From assembly GCF_021739025.1 (NCBI RefSeq), contig NZ_JAKKOT010000008.1:171988-235987 (forward strand): a stretch of 64,000 nucleotides of DNA. Direction: 5' to 3'. Positions 1-10,905 of this stretch are shown one piece after another. The notes below the pieces were generated by a model. It was not told where the DNA came from, did not search any database, and saw nothing but the letters and a program-made list of their open reading frames with translations. Position numbers and translations under genes: made by a program. How positions within the stretch are numbered: position 1 is the first letter of the stretch; every line of letters begins with the position of its first letter. Source of the stretch: Gordonia liuliyuniae (GTDB lineage: Bacteria; Actinomycetota; Actinomycetes; Mycobacteriales; Mycobacteriaceae).

Positions 1-2
1 CG

Positions 3-1202
3 GAGTTGTTGTTGACCGGGCAGCTGATCGACCGCAGCGGCATGGCCCATCTGATCTCGGCGTTCGGCCGGGACGGCATGGCGCAGGTCGCGATCGAAGA
101 GTGGATGGCGGCGAGCCCGGTGTACACGGGACGAATGCGTGCCGCGCTCGGCATCGACGGCGACGGTGTCGTCGACATGTTCAAGTGCCTGCAGCTCGAC
201 ATCGGGGCTCCGCCCCAGTTCATGGACTTCCGCTACCGCGTCGACGACGAATACCACGGGTCGTTCGTGCTCGACCACTGCGGCGCACTGCTCGACGTGG
301 AGCCGATGGGCGAGGATTACGTCACCGCGATGTGCCACACGATCGAGGATCCGACGTTCGACGCGACCGCCATCGCGACGAATCGTCGCGCACGGATCCG
401 GCCGGTGCATCGTCCGCCGCGAATGCCGGTCGACCGCACGCCGCACTGTGAGTGGGCGGTGACGATCGAACCCGACCGCGACGAACTGCCGTTGCCCGAA
501 GTGACCAAGCCGATGCTGGTCCGCCGAGCGGCGACGGTCGAACTCAGCCCCATCGACCCCGCGTCAACCGACGGCCTGGTGGACTACCGTGGTCCGCTCG
601 TCGCAGACCTGAACTTCGCCGAATGGTCGGCGTCGGCGTTGCGGCGCATCCTGGAGGAGGTGACCCTCCAGCATCAGCTGTTGGCGCTGGGATTCCTCGA
701 CTCGGTGCTCCGTCGCGCGGACGACGCCGCGGCCGACGACATCTTCGATAAACAGCTCATCGGGATTGCGGGCATCGCGTCCGAACGTGTGCGTGCCGCG
801 GTCTTCGAGAACCGTTCGGACGCGCAGACCCTCGCCGACGTGCTGAACCTGAACCCGGTGTTCGGGCCGAGACAGTACACCGGCTTCCGTGCGGAGGCGG
901 TCGACGACGAGCACGTCGACGTCCACATTCCGAACGACTCCGACGCGCTGGCCGACGGCGGGTGGATGCGTCTGCTCGCCGGCGGGCGGCTCGGCGCGCT
1001 GCAGTCCGCATCGACGGCGGTAGACCCGACATGGGTGGTCGGCGAATCGTTCGGCGGGCCGGTCGAGACGGTGATCCGGATCGGTCGCGGCGAGCCGCAG
1101 AGCGAACCCGGCGAGGTCGCGATCGTCCGGTTCTCCGGGGGCGCGTCGTTCAGTTTCGCCGACCGCGGTCCGTCACGGAGCCTCCCGCTGACCGTCGTGT
1201 GA
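3..1202 (+). CDS. Conserved hypothetical protein, 5' end cut by window edge
   Basis: The reading frame is open from the first bases to a TGA at 1200-1202, so the true start is probably upstream. About 399 residues are visible. I do not recognise a catalytic family. The protein is soluble-looking and acidic, with no signal peptide or membrane segment. A His/Cys/Asp-rich stretch near residues 85-115 (LDHCGALLDVEPMGEDY, then MCHTIEDP) could bind metal or substrate, and a basic RIRPVHRPPR segment follows. Codon use and GC match the neighbours. It converges with the thioesterase gene. Function is left open. Confidence 0.75.
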   Translation, partial: ELLLTGQLIDRSGMAHLISAFGRDGMAQVAIEEWMAASPVYTGRMRAALGIDGDGVVDMFKCLQLDIGAPPQFMDFRYRVDDEYHGSFVLDHCGALLDVEPMGEDYVTAMCHTIEDPTFDATAIATNRRARIRPVHRPPRMPVDRTPHCEWAVTIEPDRDELPLPEVTKPMLVRRAATVELSPIDPASTDGLVDYRGPLVADLNFAEWSASALRRILEEVTLQHQLLALGFLDSVLRRADDAAADDIFDKQLIGIAGIASERVRAAVFENRSDAQTLADVLNLNPVFGPRQYTGFRAEAVDDEHVDVHIPNDSDALADGGWMRLLAGGRLGALQSASTAVDPTWVVGESFGGPVETVIRIGRGEPQSEPGEVAIVRFSGGASFSFADRGPSRSLPLTVV

Positions 1203-1258
1203 GACTGTGTGAGGCTTCCGCGTCGAGATCTCAACGACGCTGTCGCTGCTTGCGGCCC

Positions 1259-2149
1259 TCACACATCGAAGCGGACGTCTGCCGTCGCGTGCGCGAGCAG
1301 CGTGCCGTCCTCGTCGCGCAGGTCGGCGTCGAACACCGAGAGGCGTCGTCCGAGTTTGATCGGGCTGACGCGCGTGTGGATGCGACGGCCGTCGACGGCG
1401 GGGGAGCGGAGGAAGGCGACAGTGAAGTCGACCATCTGGTACCTCTGGCCGGCGCCGGTGTAGAGCTGTGCTCCGAATGAGCACCCTTGGGCGACGACCG
1501 CGCCGATGACGCCGCCGTGCATGGTGCCCATCATGTTGCCCATCCACGCCGCGGTCTCGGTGGTGTAGGTGAGGCCGTCGTCGTCCGCGGCGGAGATCGA
1601 TCCGCCGAGCATCGTGGCGATCGGGCCGATCGGGGCGCCCCGCCGGATCGCGTCGATCACTTCCCGGCCGGTGAGGCCCCCGGGCAGCGCGTCGACGATC
1701 GGTACGTCGTTCGGAGCCTGCGGTACCGCGAGGTTCAACTCGGCGGGCCCACTCGCCGCGCGTCCGACGCGGACGTTGCGTGCGAGACCCGAGCAGAGGA
1801 CGCGTCCGCCGTCCCCGGTGATCTCGACGGTCGTCGTCCCGTAGCCGGGTGACGACATGCGCAGGTCCGCGGTGGCCTGCACGCGTTCGTCGACGTCCGG
1901 GCGGTCGAGCATCGCCATCGTCAGCCGGGACTGCAACGACGTGGCAGCGGGGTCCTCGATGAAGAATCGGTATCCGCCCAGGTCGTCGAACAGCACGGCG
2001 AGGGCCGGCAGGTCGATGAGCCCGCGGTGGTCGGTGACGCGGGAGCCGAGTGCCTGGTGCATCACCGCGCCGTCGAAGTCGACGTCCCGCCCTACGGCGA
2101 AGGCCGTGAACGGATCAGTGGGGGTCGCGCCGGTGGAGTTCGGGCTCAT
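1259..2149 (-). CDS. PaaI-type double hotdog thioesterase
   Basis: Predicted acyl-CoA thioesterase of 296 aa with two hotdog folds in tandem. The second half carries the PaaI-like signature GNMMGTMHGGVIGAVVAQ (about residues 210-227), where the HGG turn sits at the active site. The first half holds DLGGYRFFI. The ATG at 2149 was chosen although the frame stays open upstream, because the upstream part is Arg-rich low-complexity antisense sequence and homology starts at MSPNSTG. It is divergent from the acyl-CoA operon beginning near 2269 and shares a promoter region with an inverted-repeat operator. It probably hydrolyses or salvages CoA esters of that pathway. Substrate unknown. Confidence 0.8.
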   Translation of the reverse strand: MSPNSTGATPTDPFTAFAVGRDVDFDGAVMHQALGSRVTDHRGLIDLPALAVLFDDLGGYRFFIEDPAATSLQSRLTMAMLDRPDVDERVQATADLRMSSPGYGTTTVEITGDGGRVLCSGLARNVRVGRAASGPAELNLAVPQAPNDVPIVDALPGGLTGREVIDAIRRGAPIGPIATMLGGSISAADDDGLTYTTETAAWMGNMMGTMHGGVIGAVVAQGCSFGAQLYTGAGQRYQMVDFTVAFLRSPAVDGRRIHTRVSPIKLGRRLSVFDADLRDEDGTLLAHATADVRFDV

Positions 2150-2221
2150 ACCGATCTGTCTAGCAGGAGCAGTGGTGTGACCTGGGTCGCGGTGGGGGAG
2201 TTTCAGTGGATTCACTAAAAC

Positions 2222-2239
2222 AATCAGGCGTGCTTGATT
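2222..2239. promoter_or_regulatory. Inverted-repeat operator, probable TetR site
   Basis: AATCAGGCGTGCTTGATT is an 18-bp imperfect palindrome: AATCA/TGATT arms with GC/GC inside, 14 of 18 positions symmetric. It sits in an AT-rich island between the divergent thioesterase and MDMPI-like genes. TTGATT at 2234-2239 could also act as a -35 element. The TetR gene closing the operon (11697) is the natural candidate ligand-responsive repressor. That link is inference. Confidence 0.5.
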
Positions 2240-2268
2240 ATTTTCTGATCGTGTGTGACGCTCATCGC

Positions 2269-3054
2269 GTGAGCATCGCCGACGATCTGCGCGCCGAATA
2301 CGCCGCGCTCGACGCCCTCGTGGCGGACCTGAACGAGGACCAGTGGTCACAACCGACGCCCGCGCCGGGTTGGACCATCGCCCATCAGATCGGCCACGTC
2401 CTCTGGACCGACCGGGTGTCGCTGATCGCTGCCACGGACCCCGAGGAGTTCTCGGCGCAGGTGCTGGCCGTCGGTACGCAGGATCCGGCGGGCTTCGTCG
2501 ACACCGCCGCCCGGATCGAGGCGGCGCGGCCGCCCGCCGACCTGCTCGCTGACTGGCGAGAGACACGGACCAGGCTCGTCGACGCGCTCGTCGCAGTGCC
2601 CGACGGTGTCAAGCTCCCGTGGTTCGGGCCGCAGATGTCGCCGTCGTCGATGATGACCGCGCGGATCATGGAGACCTGGGCGCACGGACTCGACGTCGCC
2701 GACGCGCTCGGCGTCGTCCCGGAGCCGACCGACCGGCTCCGCAACGTGGCGCACATCGGCGTCCGCACCCGCGACTTCGCCTACCTGGTGCACGGCCGCA
2801 CGCCGCCGACCGATCCGTTCCGAGTCGAGGTGACCGCGCCCGATGGACAGATCTGGACGTGGGGGCCGCCGGAGGCGTCGAACATCGTCCGCGGATCGGC
2901 CCTGCACTTCGCCGAACTCGTCACGCAACGGCGCGCGCTCGCCGACCTCGACCTCGAGCTCATCGGTGACGACGCGGTCGAGTGGGCGTCGATCGCGCAA
3001 TGCTTCGCAGGCCCGCCCGGACCCGGACGGGAACCCTCGCAGGAAGGACACTGA
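2269..3054 (+). CDS. TIGR03084-family metal-binding (MDMPI/DinB-like) protein
   Basis: A 261-aa protein of the mycothiol-dependent maleylpyruvate isomerase-like fold. The N-terminal helical bundle has [15 protein letters not shown] (about residues 37-51), with the histidines expected to bind a divalent metal, and the C-terminal part has [18 protein letters not shown]03084 members often sit in acyl-CoA degradation operons, but their reaction is not settled. The frame is open from 2206. GTG 2269 is preferred because the operator palindrome at 2222-2239 would otherwise lie inside the gene, and [11 protein letters not shown] fits a family start. GTG 2251 is an alternative. The stop abuts the ATG of the AtuA-like gene. 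Confidence 0.75.
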   Translation: MSIADDLRAEYAALDALVADLNEDQWSQPTPAPGWTIAHQIGHVLWTDRVSLIAATDPEEFSAQVLAVGTQDPAGFVDTAARIEAARPPADLLADWRETRTRLVDALVAVPDGVKLPWFGPQMSPSSMMTARIMETWAHGLDVADALGVVPEPTDRLRNVAHIGVRTRDFAYLVHGRTPPTDPFRVEVTAPDGQIWTWGPPEASNIVRGSALHFAELVTQRRALADLDLELIGDDAVEWASIAQCFAGPPGPGREPSQEGH

Positions 3055-4776
3055 ATGGCTCCCGACCCGACCTCGACGCCCGGATCGGTCCGGATCGGCA
3101 ACGCGTCCGGCTTCTACGGCGATCGGCTCACTGCCGTCCACGAAATGCTCGACGGCGGACAACTCGACTATCTGACCGGCGACTACCTCGCCGAACTGAC
3201 GATGCTGATCCTCGGCAAGGACCGCATGAAGGACCCGTCCCGCGGCTATGCCAAGACGTTTCTGCGACAGATGGAGACGAGCCTGGGCCTCGCCGTCGAG
3301 AAGGGCGTGCAAGTCGTGGTCAACGCGGGCGGTCTCAACCCCCACGGGTTGGCTGTCGCGCTGCGCGAACTCGCCCAGCAGCTCGGCGTCGACGCCCACA
3401 TCGCATTCGTGAACGGTGACGACCTCGCGCCGCGGGCCGCCGAGCTCGGTCTCGGCACGCCGATCACGGCCAACGCCTACCTCGGCGGCTTCGGCATCAA
3501 AGCCGCCCTCGATCGCGGAGCCGATGTCGTCGTCACCGGCCGCGTCACCGACGCGTCGCTGACCGTCGGGGCCGCAGCAGCGGCCTTCGGCTGGGGCTAC
3601 GATGACCTCGACGCGATCGCCGGAGCAGTCGTCGCGGGGCACGTCATCGAATGCGGAACGCAGGCGACCGGCGGCAACTACTCGTTCTTCTCCGAGATCC
3701 CGATGGACCGACCCCTCGGCTTCCCGATCGCCGAGGTCGCCTCCGACGGATCGTCGATCATCACCAAGCACGACGACACCGGTGGCGCCGTGAGTGTCGG
3801 CACGGTGACCGCACAACTCCTGTACGAGGTGCAGGGGCCGCGCTACTACAACCCGGACGCGACGGCGCTGCTCGACACGATCGCACTCGCACAGGCCGGA
3901 CCCGATCGGGTCGCGATCACCGGCGTGCGCGGAGAAGCCCCGCCAAAAGATCTCAAGGTCTCGCTGAACCACCTCGCCGGTGTCCGCAACGAAGTCGACG
4001 TCGTGATCACCGGCCTCGACGTCGAAGCGAAGGCCGCGCTCTTCCAGAATCAGTTCGAAGCCGCGCTGCCCAGCCGCCCGGCCGAACTCACCTGGGAGCT
4101 GTCCCGACTCGACCGCGCCGACGCAGACACGCAGGAGCAGGCGAGCGCGGTGCTGCGGTGCGTCGCCCGCGACCCCGACCCTAAGGTCGTCGGCCGGCCG
4201 TTCAGCGCGACCGCCGTCGAACTGGCCCTCGCCAGCTTCCCCGGCTTCACAATGACCTCTCCTCCGGGCAACGGCGCGCCGTACGGCGTGTTCGAACCGG
4301 GTTACGTCGACGCCGGGCTCGTCGAACATCGGGTCAATCAGCCCGACGGCGTGTCCGTCCTCATCGAACCGTCACCGCTGCGCACCGAGCCCGGACGCGA
4401 CCACAGCGTCCCCGACTCGGGCCCCGTCGACGACTGGGGTCCCACCCGAAGGGCGCCGCTCGGCGAGATCGTCGGCGCGCGCAGCGGCGACAAGGGCGGC
4501 AGCGCCAACATCGGCGTCTGGACGAAGGGCAGGGCCGAATTCACCTGGCTCGACCAAATCCTGACCGTCGACAACCTGAAGGAACTGTTGCCCGAGGTCG
4601 CCGACCTCACTGTCCACCGCTACCGGTTGCCGCAGATGAATGCGCTCAACTTCGTCATCGAAGGCGTGCTCGGCCGCGGCGTCGCCGAGAACGTCCGCTT
4701 CGACCCGCAAGCCAAAGGCCTCGGCGAATGGCTGCGGTCGAGGGTCGTCGACATCCCCGAACAGTTCGCGCGCTGA
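3055..4776 (+). CDS. AtuA-like acyclic terpene utilisation family protein (DUF1446)
   Basis: A 573-aa protein with the AtuA/DUF1446 domain at roughly residues 8-440 (RIGNASGFYGDR, GDYLAELTMLIL, NAGGLNPHG, VVTGRVTDASL). A C-terminal AtuA-like ferredoxin-fold domain begins near residue 470 (GEIVGARSGDKGGSANIGVW). Pseudomonas AtuA is required for acyclic terpene catabolism, though its exact reaction is not established. RBS AGGAAGG precedes the ATG. It lies directly downstream of the MDMPI-like gene and upstream of the acyl-CoA dehydrogenase, matching the Rv0976c-fadE13 order of M. tuberculosis. It is probably part of a branched or terpenoid acyl-CoA pathway. Confidence 0.85.
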   Translation: MAPDPTSTPGSVRIGNASGFYGDRLTAVHEMLDGGQLDYLTGDYLAELTMLILGKDRMKDPSRGYAKTFLRQMETSLGLAVEKGVQVVVNAGGLNPHGLAVALRELAQQLGVDAHIAFVNGDDLAPRAAELGLGTPITANAYLGGFGIKAALDRGADVVVTGRVTDASLTVGAAAAAFGWGYDDLDAIAGAVVAGHVIECGTQATGGNYSFFSEIPMDRPLGFPIAEVASDGSSIITKHDDTGGAVSVGTVTAQLLYEVQGPRYYNPDATALLDTIALAQAGPDRVAITGVRGEAPPKDLKVSLNHLAGVRNEVDVVITGLDVEAKAALFQNQFEAALPSRPAELTWELSRLDRADADTQEQASAVLRCVARDPDPKVVGRPFSATAVELALASFPGFTMTSPPGNGAPYGVFEPGYVDAGLVEHRVNQPDGVSVLIEPSPLRTEPGRDHSVPDSGPVDDWGPTRRAPLGEIVGARSGDKGGSANIGVWTKGRAEFTWLDQILTVDNLKELLPEVADLTVHRYRLPQMNALNFVIEGVLGRGVAENVRFDPQAKGLGEWLRSRVVDIPEQFAR

Positions 4777-4845
4777 GAAGGGCCCGCCCCGCTCGCTGAG
4801 AACGAATCCCGCGCAACCCGCGGAACACGAGGTAAGGAGTATTAC

Positions 4846-6002
4846 GTGCCCATCCCCAGTCCTCTGTGGGACAGTCCCGAACGTCTCGCGCTGCGCGCGA
4901 GCGTCGCCGGGTTCATGCATCGCCACATCATCGGTCAGCAAGACGGATGGGAGCAGACCGGTCTGATCCCGCGCGACGTCCACGGTGCGGCCGCTGAACT
5001 CGGACTGTTCGGTCTCGGTATCGCCGAAACGGTCGGCGGTTCGGGGGGCGACCTCATCGACGCGACGATCCTCGGCGAGGAGTTCCATTACCAGGGCGGG
5101 GCCGGCGGCGTGTTCGCGTCGTTGTTCACGCACGGGATCGCGCTGCCGCATCTGATCGCGGCGGGCGATCCGGCACAGATCGACAAGTGGGTGCGGCCGA
5201 CACTCGAGGGACGTCTGATCGGCAGTCTGGCCATCACCGAACCGGGCGGCGGGAGCGACGTCGGACATCTCACGACGACCGCGGTGAAAGACGGCGACCA
5301 CTTCGTCGTGAACGGAGCCAAGACGTTCATCACCTCAGCGGTACGCGCCGACTTCGTCGTCACGGCGGTCCGCACGGGTGGGCCCGGGGCGGCAGGCGTC
5401 TCGCTGCTCGTCGTCGAGAAGGGCACGCCGGGCTTCGAGGTGGCGCGCAAACTCGACAAGATGGGGTGGCGTTCGTCGGACACCGCCGAGTTGTCGTTCG
5501 TCGACGCCCGGGTGCCCGTCGAGAACCTGGTCGGACCGGAGAACTCGGGGTTCGCACAGATCGCGCAGGCATTCGTCACCGAGCGGGCGGCTCTCGCCGT
5601 GCAGGCGTACGCGAGCGCACAGCGCTGCCTCGACCTGACCCTCGAATGGGTCCGGGACAGGGAGACGTTCGGGAAGCCGCTCATCGCGCGGCAGTCGGTG
5701 CAGGACTCGGTGACCGAGATGGCTCGGCGCATCGACGTCGCTCGCACCTATACGCGCGCCGTCGTCGAGCGGAGAGTGCAGTCCGAAGACGATCTGATCG
5801 CAGAGATCTGCTTCGCCAAGAACACCGCCGTCGAGACCGGGGAGTGGGTGGCGAACAAGGCCGTCCAACTGTTCGGCGGCATGGGGTACATGCGCGAATC
5901 CGAAGTGGAACGCCAGTACCGCGACATGCGCATCCTCGGCATCGGCGGTGGGACCACAGAGATCCTCACCGGCCTGGCAGCGAAACGATTGGGGTATCAG
6001 GC

Positions 6003-6006
<4 letters not shown>
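4846..6006 (+). CDS. fadE13: Acyl-CoA dehydrogenase (FadE13-like)
   Basis: A 386-aa FAD-dependent acyl-CoA dehydrogenase that introduces an alpha-beta double bond into an acyl-CoA. Visible motifs are SLAITEPGGGSDVGHL (about 127-142, FAD/substrate loop), GAKTFITSA, and the C-terminal LFGGMGYMRESEVERQYRDMRILGIGGGTTEI. The medium-chain family's catalytic Glu of the YEG motif is absent at the IGGGT position, so the base must lie elsewhere, as in isovaleryl-CoA-type enzymes. The GTG start at 4846 has a strong RBS (GTAAGGAG). The stop overlaps the ATG of the carboxylase beta gene by 4 bp. The symbol rests on synteny with M. tuberculosis. Confidence 0.85.
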
Positions 6007-7598
<1,592 letters not shown>

Positions 7599-7609
7599 GG
7601 GAGAACTTC

Positions 7610-9628
7610 ATGACACAGACCATCACCTCCGTGCTCGTCGCCAACCGTGGCGAGATCGCGTGCCGAGTGTTCACCACCTGCCAAGCGATGGGACTGCGGA
7701 CCGTCGCCGTCTACTCCGACCCGGACGCCGACGCACCTCACGTGCGCATGGCCGATTCTGCTGTCGCCCTTCCGGGGTCGACGTCGGCGCAGACGTACCT
7801 GCGACCGGACAAGATCATCGCCGCCGCGCAGGCGGCAGGCGCCGACGCCATCCATCCCGGTTACGGATTCCTGTCGGAGAACGCCGAGTTCGCGCAGGCC
7901 GTCGTCGACGCGGGGCTGGTGTGGATCGGCCCGCCCGCCGTTGCGATCACGGCGATGGGTTCGAAGGTCAACGCCAAGGCCCTGATGGCGTCCGCCGGCG
8001 TCCCCGTCCTCACCGACATCGACCCCGACGCCGTGACGGAAGCGGATCTGCCGCTGCTCATCAAGGCGTCGGCGGGCGGCGGCGGCCGCGGTATGCGGAT
8101 CGTCCGTGAGGTCGCCGAACTCGCGGACGCGGTGGCGGCGGCGCGCCGAGAAGCCGAGTCGGCGTTCGGCGACCCGACGGTGTTCTGCGAGCCGTACATC
8201 GAACGCGGCCATCACATCGAAGTCCAGGTGATGGCCGACGACCATGGAACCGTCTGGGCGGTCGGTGAACGCGAATGCTCCATCCAGCGGCGCCATCAGA
8301 AGGTGATCGAGGAGGCTCCGGCTCCGCTCGTGGAGCGGATCGGTCCGGATATGCGCGAACGTCTGTACGCGGCGGCGCGTCTGGCCGTGGAGTCGATCGG
8401 ATACCGGGGCGCCGGGACGGTGGAGTTCTTAGCCGACGCCGGGAGCGCCGGGAGCGGGAAGTTCTTCTTCTTGGAGACCAACACTCGTCTTCAGGTGGAG
8501 CATCCGGTCACCGAGCTGACGACGGGAACCGATCTGGTCGCGTGGCAGATCCGCGTCGCCGAAGGGGAGGCGCTGCCCGAACGGGAGCCGGTCTCCGCGG
8601 GGCATTCGATCGAAGTCCGCCTGTACGCGGAGGACCCGGCGAACGACTGGCAGCCGCAGTCAGGCACGGTCACCTCGATCGACCTGCCTGCCTCGGCGCA
8701 CTTCGAACAGTTGTCGAGGCCGGGGGTGCGCGTCGACTCCGGCGTCGCCGACGGCAGCGAGATCTCGACGTTCTACGACCCGATGCTCGCGAAGGTCATC
8801 TCGTGGGCGCCGACCCGGGAGCGTGCCGCCGCGATGCTGGCGCGTGCGTTGAGCGATGCGAAGATCCACGGCGTCGTCACCAATCGCGACATGCTCGTCA
8901 ACACACTGCGCGACGAGACGTTCCTGTCCGGCGACACCGACACCGCGTACCTCGACACTGTCGGTCTCGACGTCCTGTCGGCACCGCTGGCGTCGCCCGA
9001 GGACGTCCGCGTCGCGGCTGTCGCCGCAGCGCTCGCGCAGTCGGCGATCAACCGGTCGACGGCACGCACGCTCGGTTCGCTGCCGTCCGGTTGGCGCAAC
9101 ATCGCCTCCGACTACCAGGTGAAGAGGTACACCGCGTGCGGGGGCGCAGCGGACGGGGACGAGATCGTCGCGCGGTACCGGTTCGGCAACTCGGGCGTCG
9201 AACTGCCCGACCTCCCGGAGTCGACGGTCGTGTCGGTCTCGTCCGACGAGGTGGTCATCGCGACTGGGGGTGTGACCCGTCGCTACACGGTGTCGGTCAG
9301 CACCGAACGAGTATCCGGTGCGCAGACGGTGAACGTCGACTGGCCGGGTGCGTCCGTCGCGTTCGCGCGGGTCCCGCGCTACGTCGACCCGGCGGCACAG
9401 GCCCGACCCGGGTCGTTGCTGGCACCGATGCCTGGGTCGGTCATCCGAGTCGCGGTCGCTGAAGGCGACGCTGTCACCGCAGGCCAACCGCTGTTGTGGC
9501 TCGAAGCTATGAAGATGGAGCACACGATCAGCGCCCCGTCCGACGGTGTCGTGTCGGTGTTGGCCGTCGAGCCGGGACGGCAGCTCTCCGTCGGAGACGT
9601 CCTCGCCGTCATCGCCGAACCCGACTAG
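7610..9628 (+). CDS. accA2: Acyl-CoA carboxylase alpha subunit (biotin carboxylase + BCCP)
   Basis: A 672-aa biotin-dependent carboxylase alpha chain. Order: biotin carboxylase N domain (VLVANRGEIACRVF, HPGYGFLSENAEFA), ATP-grasp (KASAGGGGRGMRIV, glycine-rich loop near residue 152; FLETNTRLQVEHPVTEL), C-terminal BC domain, then a BCCP domain with the biotinylation motif EAMKMEH near residue 632. It carboxylates biotin with bicarbonate and ATP. ATG 7610 is preferred over the upstream GTG because GAGGGAG lies at the right spacing. Length is like methylcrotonyl-CoA carboxylase alpha. It pairs with the beta subunit immediately upstream. Confidence 0.88.
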   Translation: MTQTITSVLVANRGEIACRVFTTCQAMGLRTVAVYSDPDADAPHVRMADSAVALPGSTSAQTYLRPDKIIAAAQAAGADAIHPGYGFLSENAEFAQAVVDAGLVWIGPPAVAITAMGSKVNAKALMASAGVPVLTDIDPDAVTEADLPLLIKASAGGGGRGMRIVREVAELADAVAAARREAESAFGDPTVFCEPYIERGHHIEVQVMADDHGTVWAVGERECSIQRRHQKVIEEAPAPLVERIGPDMRERLYAAARLAVESIGYRGAGTVEFLADAGSAGSGKFFFLETNTRLQVEHPVTELTTGTDLVAWQIRVAEGEALPEREPVSAGHSIEVRLYAEDPANDWQPQSGTVTSIDLPASAHFEQLSRPGVRVDSGVADGSEISTFYDPMLAKVISWAPTRERAAAMLARALSDAKIHGVVTNRDMLVNTLRDETFLSGDTDTAYLDTVGLDVLSAPLASPEDVRVAAVAAALAQSAINRSTARTLGSLPSGWRNIASDYQVKRYTACGGAADGDEIVARYRFGNSGVELPDLPESTVVSVSSDEVVIATGGVTRRYTVSVSTERVSGAQTVNVDWPGASVAFARVPRYVDPAAQARPGSLLAPMPGSVIRVAVAEGDAVTAGQPLLWLEAMKMEHTISAPSDGVVSVLAVEPGRQLSVGDVLAVIAEPD

Positions 9629-9697
9629 TTGCCCTGACCAGCGCCACTTATCGGACTGGGCGCTTCGCCCAGCCGCACACCAACGAACAGGAATTCC

Positions 9698-10855
9698 ATG
9701 ACCTTCATCGAGAACGACGAGCGCATCGCACTGCGCGAAGCCGTCCGGGCACTCGCGAACAAGTACGGCCAGCAGTACTTCCTCGACTGCGCCGAACACG
9801 ACCGCAAGACCGACGAGATGTGGCGTGAAGCAGGCGAACTCGGCTTCATCGGGGTGAACCTGCCCGAGGAGTACGGCGGCGGCGGGGCAGGGATGTACGA
9901 ACTGTCGATCGTCATGGAGGAGATCGCGGCAGCAGGCACCGGGCTGCTGATGCTCGTCGTCTCGCCTGCGATCTGCGGCAACATCATCGCCAAGTTCGGT
10001 ACCGATGAGCAGAAGCAGCAGTGGATCCCGGGTCTCGCAGACGGCAGCATCACGATGGCGTTCGGCATCACCGAACCCGATGCCGGATCGAACTCGCACA
10101 ACATCACGACCACGGCCCGCCGGGACGGCGACGAGTGGATCCTGAACGGGCAGAAGGTCTTCATCTCGGGGGTGGACCAGGCGCAGGCCGTGCTGATCGT
10201 GTCGCGGACAGAGGACGCGAAGACCGGCCGCCTCAAGCCCGCTCTCTTCATCGTGCCGACCGATGCGCCGGGTTTCAGCTCCACCATCATCGACATGGAC
10301 CTGAAGAACCCGGAGAAGCAGTTCACCCTGTTCCTCGACGACGTCCGGCTACCTGCCGACGCCCTCATCGGGTCGGAGGACGCCGCGTTGAGCCAGTTGT
10401 TCGCGGGTCTCAACCCGGAGCGCATCATGGCGTCGGCGTCGGCCGTCGGCATGGGACGTTTCGCGTTGGCGAAGGCCGTCGCCTATGCGAACGAGCGCAC
10501 GGTCTGGAAGGCTCCGATCGGCGCGCACCAGGCGATCGCGCACCCGCTCGCCCAGTGCAAGATCGAACTCGAGATGGCCAAGTTGATGATGCAGAAGGCT
10601 GCGACCCTGTACGACTCCGGCGACGACTGGGGCGCGGCCGAACCGGCCAACATGGCCAAGTATGCGGCGGGCGAAGCCTGTGTGAAGACCGTCGACCAGG
10701 CGGTGCAGACCCTCGGCGGCAACGGTCTCACGGTCGAATACGGTGTGGCCGCGATGGTTCCGCTCTCGCGCCTGACCCGTATCGCTCCGGTGAGTCGGGA
10801 GATGATCCTCAACTTCGTCGCCCAGACGAGCCTGGGCTTGCCGAAGTCATACTGA
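9698..10855 (+). CDS. fadE12: Acyl-CoA dehydrogenase (FadE12-like)
   Basis: A 385-aa acyl-CoA dehydrogenase. Visible motifs are AFGITEPDAGSNSHNITTTA (FAD-binding loop, about 122-141), LNGQKVFISGVDQA, and the C-terminal QTLGGNGLTVEYGVAAMVPLSRLTRIAPVSREMI. The segment where many family members carry the catalytic YEG-type Glu reads RIAPVSREM, so this is a divergent subgroup. It is the second dehydrogenase in the operon, following accA2 by 69 bp and preceding echA7. Two dehydrogenases flanking one carboxylase suggests oxidation both before and after carboxylation, or two chain lengths. Confidence 0.85.
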   Translation: MTFIENDERIALREAVRALANKYGQQYFLDCAEHDRKTDEMWREAGELGFIGVNLPEEYGGGGAGMYELSIVMEEIAAAGTGLLMLVVSPAICGNIIAKFGTDEQKQQWIPGLADGSITMAFGITEPDAGSNSHNITTTARRDGDEWILNGQKVFISGVDQAQAVLIVSRTEDAKTGRLKPALFIVPTDAPGFSSTIIDMDLKNPEKQFTLFLDDVRLPADALIGSEDAALSQLFAGLNPERIMASASAVGMGRFALAKAVAYANERTVWKAPIGAHQAIAHPLAQCKIELEMAKLMMQKAATLYDSGDDWGAAEPANMAKYAAGEACVKTVDQAVQTLGGNGLTVEYGVAAMVPLSRLTRIAPVSREMILNFVAQTSLGLPKSY

Positions 10856-10905
10856 CGTCGGTTCTCGACCGGAACCTGCATCGGCCCCACTACCCAAGGA
10901 CCCCC

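Noticed and set aside
2347..4329. 660-aa minus-strand frame over the MDMPI-like and AtuA-like genes
   Set aside because: Arg/Gly/Asp-rich low-complexity translation with no domain. The plus-strand genes are well supported.
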